From assembly GCA_034190875.2 (NCBI GenBank), contig CM067354.1, forward strand, positions 2,864,593 to 2,928,592: DNA of 64,000 nt, in the 5' to 3' direction. This document shows positions 59,334 to 64,000 of this stretch, piece after piece (the stretch's first letter is position 1; each line of letters begins with the position of its first letter). The notes under the pieces were generated by a model that searched no databases, was not told where the DNA came from, and was given only the letters and a program-made list of their open reading frames with translations. The position numbers and the translations under genes are program-made. The DNA comes from Urechis unicinctus. Lineage: Eukaryota > Annelida > Polychaeta > Xenopneusta > Urechidae.

Positions 59334-61704
59334 TTGAATAATTCAACGCTCCCAACAGTAAAGCGACATCGCTGGGAGATCACCGTGAACTAGACATACT
59401 AGTTATTATACATTGTTCAAACAAATCCACGTTAATCGATGTCACGCGACAACAGCAGCACATCAATCCGCCATTGTGTCGCTCTGATGCACAGCTACTT
59501 TCGCTTTGATTGGTGAGTCATTTATCATTTTATTAGTTGGTATTCAGAGAAGCAAATTATCAACAAAGGGGCTATTTTGTTGGGACGCCCAAATTATCCT
59601 CGTTTATTTATGTCCCTGTAGTAAACAAGCAAGACATTTTCCCCTGTGAGTCAGTGACTGTCTCATTGCATGAAGTCAATTATACACAATTCACCTCTAT
59701 ATGCCTCATCGTTACACACATAATGCACGACACTATTACAGAAGAATATTAATACAGTCTTCGTTTTTAGGAATTGCATCATCAGCGATTAATGCCAAAT
59801 GTGTATTACACGGTTGCAAACACTGAAGACGTTCCCTCACGTCTGAACCAAATATGATATGTCGACAAAAACACCGAATACCACTATTGAAGATTCAATC
59901 TGAGGACATATCATACTACCATAGTATCCCAAATGTCAACATAGAAAGCCGGTGGGTGCGGTATCATTTTATATTGAATACTCTGGGAATATTATCCGCA
60001 GGGCCTCGATTGTATCAACTGACAAGAATAAATGGTTTGGAATAGCATGTTGAATATGAGCTATCGGCTTATACATTATATGGTTGCTGCAGGTAACAAA
60101 ACACAGAGGCATGATGGATAACTCTTGTTAGAAACTCTTGTAATTGTATGACCTGCCATTTGTCACGCTGGCTATGGAAGCTGTCACTGTAACGAGCGAG
60201 ATTTTATTGCATGAACACACGCCCGATGCTAAGTGAACACGTGCCGATGTGCACTGGTATATTCAATTAAATACCCTGTGGTGCGCGAAGATTGTTTCTC
60301 ATATACAAACGTTTGACAAAAAACATCCACAGATGCTTGACGTGTCATTTCGTAATGTGAGCCTCCAAGATGCTTCAGAAAAACAAGGTAAAAGAGGACG
60401 AACTGGCGTCATTTAGATATCTGGTATAGGATACGAGGTGACAGATGCGTACGCTTGGACTTCCTGAGCAGATTCCTTTGTTATGTAATATACCGAGGTC
60501 ACCCTCAAACTCGAGCATCTGTCGGGTAATTACAAGATGAATCAAGTAAGCAACATTGCGCAACTAAGCAAACGTTACAACTTGGTTTTCGTATCACACT
60601 GTCGGCCATTAGCAATGATAGTGCTCGTAAGATTGACCAGAGCACGGAATCAAAATTAATCTTACTTCAGCCTAGCTGTATCCCAGAGAAGAGATATCAA
60701 TCCATTCTGGAGATAAATTGTTTCCACTAACTGTTTTCTGATGGGCTACATTGACTCCGAGGATTAGAATCATAATGTTAATACACTTTATTTGGTTGAA
60801 ACGAACTAAACCATCCAACCAGTCATTCAGAGAAATAGCTCCGTAGTTGATAGATTTTTTCTCTAAATACCAAATGCTAAATCAACAAAGAACTCTTGAA
60901 ATAATGCAGCACGAATTGATCTGTATCACTGCAATGGAATTGCTCGTGATCGAGGAAACAGCATCAAGCTTAGCGTGATAAATATATCATAAACCAATAG
61001 AAGTACCCGTTTGAAAACATCCGTGCAGAATGTTTAATTGGTCGTTAGTCTGCTCTTCAATAGCCAAAAGGGATCATCGCAATCAACGAAGACACAGTTG
61101 CAGCAGATTAAGCCTCAATAAGACCTGCAAAAGCTCTGACGTGCCTGACGAACTATGATCGGTGAATGGTACTGTAACCTAGGTTTAGGGGAAGTTTTGT
61201 GCTACAGTTAATGACTAAGTTGCGAACTTCTCTACAACCGCAGCCGGATGCGAATGCATACTGGCAATATGATCCAAAGCTCTACGTACATGAGCAAGAC
61301 GCGTGTTCATCAAACACGACTCAACGTATAGATGAGTGTAGAGATTAGATAAATAGTTAGCTTGGTCAATCCAGGCATTTAGATACCTAACTGCCACAAT
61401 AAGCAATCATCTAGCGATAGTAATCAAGCTACCACAGCAAGCCATCATATAGCCATCGTAATCAAGCTACCGCAACAAACCATTATATAGCCATCGTGAT
61501 GGGGTGCATCAAAAGTTATGGTACATATGTCATGGCATCTGAAAATATTGATGCGAGTACACCACACAGAACACTATACATTTTGCTGATGCATGCATGT
61601 TAGCATGGCATTATCAGTAAACGCTTAGCCGAAGCATGCTGACCTAGTAAGGCAAGAAACACTATACACTTCTTCAAGCAATATGCATTGCTATTCTGTG
61701 ATGA
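59334..61704. other. Non-coding right part of copy B
   Basis: Collinear with 24778-27936. Three units of a repeat of about 33-36 bp (GCCATC-TATAGCCATCGTAATCAAGC-type) lie near 61395-61500, where A has two. No supported gene. Confidence 0.55.
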
Positions 61705-62299
61705 CTTCCCTGCTGTACCTGTCACTTTGCTTCGGAAATTCATAACCAGTGTCTGTAAAATGGTTGACATTTACCCACTTTTTGAAACGGGTCTGCCCTA
61801 TGTATGACAAATGTCTTGCTTCGATTAGTTAGGCCAAATAACAAGATCATGCTTATGAATACTACGAATCAAAGTCACATGCTGTACAAGCCACATTAGA
61901 TATAAAAGCGAACATTCCTACAATGCAAACCCTTTCAGGAAAAGTATTCTCGGTTAAATAAGCAAATTATTTAATGCCGCTATTCAGTTTGGATGATTGC
62001 TCTCTGTTTTCACATTGATACTAACCCGTGTCCCATTCCATACACGACACTGTCTCCCTCTTAATTACCAAGACGCCAAGTTAGTATTTGTGCGCCGTTA
62101 AACCCAATATCAAATTACTAATTATCTACTTCAAGGTCATTGTTGATTATTTGTATTTACAAATGCCTCTGCTTCAGCACTTGCAATATGAATTATAACA
62201 GAGTGCGAGTGCACATAGACAATATTATCATGTCCTAATACACGGTGTGACCTGGACCCAATCCCAGCATCATTTGTAAAGGAAAACACTCAGCAACTT
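61705..62299. other. Non-coding, right of the duplication
   Basis: No motif recognised; may include eroded upstream parts of the following LINE. Confidence 0.4.
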
Positions 62300-63803
62300 G
62301 CCCCCGTTCTACATTTATGATCATTTCCAAACTCACCAAAATCTGGACTGGTTATCCAAATCTAAAAGACCTTTCATTGGACAAAAACACATGTTAGACC
62401 TATAGGCCAATCTCAAATTTTGCGTTCGCGTCAAGGCTACTAGAACATGTAGTGGCTGCATAACTCGGCTCATATCTGAAAGAGAGCAATTTGATGAAAC
62501 CATACCAGTCAGCTTATAGACATGATTACAGCACTGAAAAGGCACCGGTGAAAATCCAAAATGTCATTATTCATGAACTGTGCCAGCAAACGGTTTTAGT
62601 GTTGATGCTCGTAGACCTATCCGATGCCATTGACAGGAGGATCATAAGAGCCTTATACAAGTACTGCAAAGCATAGGTATAAGAAATGCCGTGCTTAACT
62701 GGTTCATCACATATCTTGAAGGCTGCACGCAATGCATATATACAAATGGCATGAAGTCTTTCCCTAAAGCTCTCAGTTGTGGTGTGCCCCAGGGATCTAT
62801 CTTAGGACCACTGCTCTTCACTCTCTAAACATAATTGCTTGGTCGCCTTTTATAAACTTCGGATTTCAATTATCATCTATATCCTGATGACATCCAGCTG
62901 TATTTAAGCTGTGATCCCAAATACCTCAATGGCGCCATTGAGAAAATGCAATCATACATAGAAAAGTTTCAAACATGGTTGCGTCAGCATCGTCTAAAAA
63001 CGAAAGAAGAAAAAACCGAATATTTGTTCATTTCGTCGAGACAGATGTCCAACATGTTTACATCCAAAAACTTATGTGTCAATAACCATAAGATAAATCC
63101 ATCACCTGCAGCCAGAAATATTGGTGTAATATTTCACTCTTTTGCAACAATGAAACCTCAGGTCACAGCCATATGCAAAAGCACATGTATACAGATCCGC
63201 AATGTCTGTATAATGAAGCAATTTCTTGGCCGATTGTCACTGGAGCAAGTAATACATGCATTTATAAAAAAATAGATTTTGGCAATGCTATTCTCTATGG
63301 CGCTCCTGCATCCCTTGTACATTGACTGCAAAAAATACAAAACCTTGCAGCCAGGCTAATTACTGGACACTCAAAGTGTAATCACATCACTCCGGTTCAT
63401 TGGTTGCCAGTGATACAGCGAATAAAATTTAATATTATGGTACTTGTCTATAAATCCGTATTTAAGATGGCACCAACGAACCTAGAAGATGTTACCGCTC
63501 CCTTTATTCCAGGAAAAGAATTGAGATCGGCTAACCAATGCTTACTGCAAGTTCCTTTTACGTTTTCACTAGCGGAGCAGCGGCGGACTTTTGGTGTGGC
63601 TTGACCTCCCTTGTGGAATAACCTTCCAGGCTCCCTGAGACATAGACAATTTAGATCGTTAAGTCACGACAAAAACATTTATTTTCGCCGAATATTTTGA
63701 GGCTTATGCAAGCACTTAGCACCTTGTTCTCAGCGTTTCAGAGCATTTATTGTGGAATTTACGCTATATAAAATAAATCATTATTATCATTAATATTATT
63801 ATA
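62300..63803 (+). mobile_element. Decayed CR1/L2-like LINE, 3' half with tail
   Basis: A plus-strand, 5'-truncated non-LTR retrotransposon. RT blocks in order are TYRPISNFAFASRLLEHVVAA (about 62397-62460), QSAYRHDYSTEKA, VLMLVDLSDAIDRR, CGVPQGSILGPLLF (62778-62819) and HLYPDDIQLY, where the catalytic ADD has become PDD (62880-62891). The same frame then runs open to 63275 (thumb region). A C-terminal stretch with LAARLITGHSKCNHITPVHW and a WNNLP motif follows. It ends with ACGCTATATAAAATAAATCA and an ATT-rich tail (63765-63803), as L2/CR1 elements do. Frame changes, stops and the PDD substitution show that it is inactive. Confidence 0.88.
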
Positions 63804-64000
63804 TGACCGAAGATTGAAGGAGTGTTTGTGGATTCGTTATTTTGATGTAAGACGTCAACATTGTCAAAGTATAATTGTATCATCCATATCATAGCCCTGG
63901 TGATATTTTATAATATCTTTGTTTGCAGTGAATGTAGTATCTGAACCATGAGACAAATCACTGTAGAGCAGGCCTGAGCAGTGAACGTGCTTGTGAAAAC
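63804..64000. other. Flank after the LINE tail
   Basis: Nothing recognised in the last 200 bases. Confidence 0.4.

Larger units (their letters stand above)
42640..61704 (+). repeat. Segmental duplication, copy B
   Basis: Collinear with copy A (1-27936) over many anchors. It is interrupted by the gypsy element (48126-53071), a block at about 54030-55690, a block at about 57917-58568 and the enlarged 27 bp minisatellite. It lacks the extra 3.1 kb units, most of 5300-8690 and 20971-22090. Similarity ends near 61704 (ATGCATTGCTATTCTGTGAT). Confidence 0.85.

Overview
The window reads as gene-poor nuclear DNA from an invertebrate animal. It is AT-rich, has no operons or long host reading frames, and is full of decayed repeats. 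The mobile elements are of animal type: a Ty3/gypsy LTR retrotransposon with a D,D35E integrase and two zinc knuckles (Mag-like), plus several decayed CR1/L2- or jockey-like LINEs. The species cannot be named from the sequence. No convincing host protein-coding gene, tRNA, rRNA or CRISPR array was found; apart from the gypsy element, the short open frames look like chance or repeat-driven frames.

The main architecture is an old segmental duplication in direct orientation. Copy A (about 1-27936) is collinear with copy B (about 42640-61704). A shorter, more diverged third copy, C (about 40045-42070), lies just left of B. The offset between A and B changes stepwise from about 42.7 kb to 33.7 kb, because each copy has gained or lost blocks. 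Between A and C is about 12 kb of spacer (27937-40044). It holds a decayed gag fragment, a long TA microsatellite, a degenerate array with a period of about 85 bp and a 20-base G run.

Copy A alone carries three head-to-tail units of about 3.1 kb (11661-20970), where B has one diverged and interrupted equivalent. A central block of about 1.76 kb in these units is missing from B, and a diverged relic of it sits at 5690-5910. Copy B alone carries the gypsy element (48126-53071, minus strand) with near-identical 149/150 bp LTRs, a 5 bp target duplication and an intact paralogous empty site in copy A at 11325-11329. B also carries a block of about 1.65 kb with a LINE endonuclease remnant, a block of about 650 bp, and a 27 bp minisatellite expanded from 3 to about 18 units.

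The gypsy element is the only place with substantial coding: gag-protease, reverse transcriptase/RNase H and integrase. It carries one frame break (near 51316) and one in-frame TAG (50827-50829), so this copy is probably not autonomous despite its young LTRs. The window shows mobile elements and tandem repeats reshaping two copies of a non-coding segment. I found no clear new multi-gene system. The best leads are the copy-specific triplication, its unclassified central block, and the three related minisatellites carrying TGACGTGG motifs.
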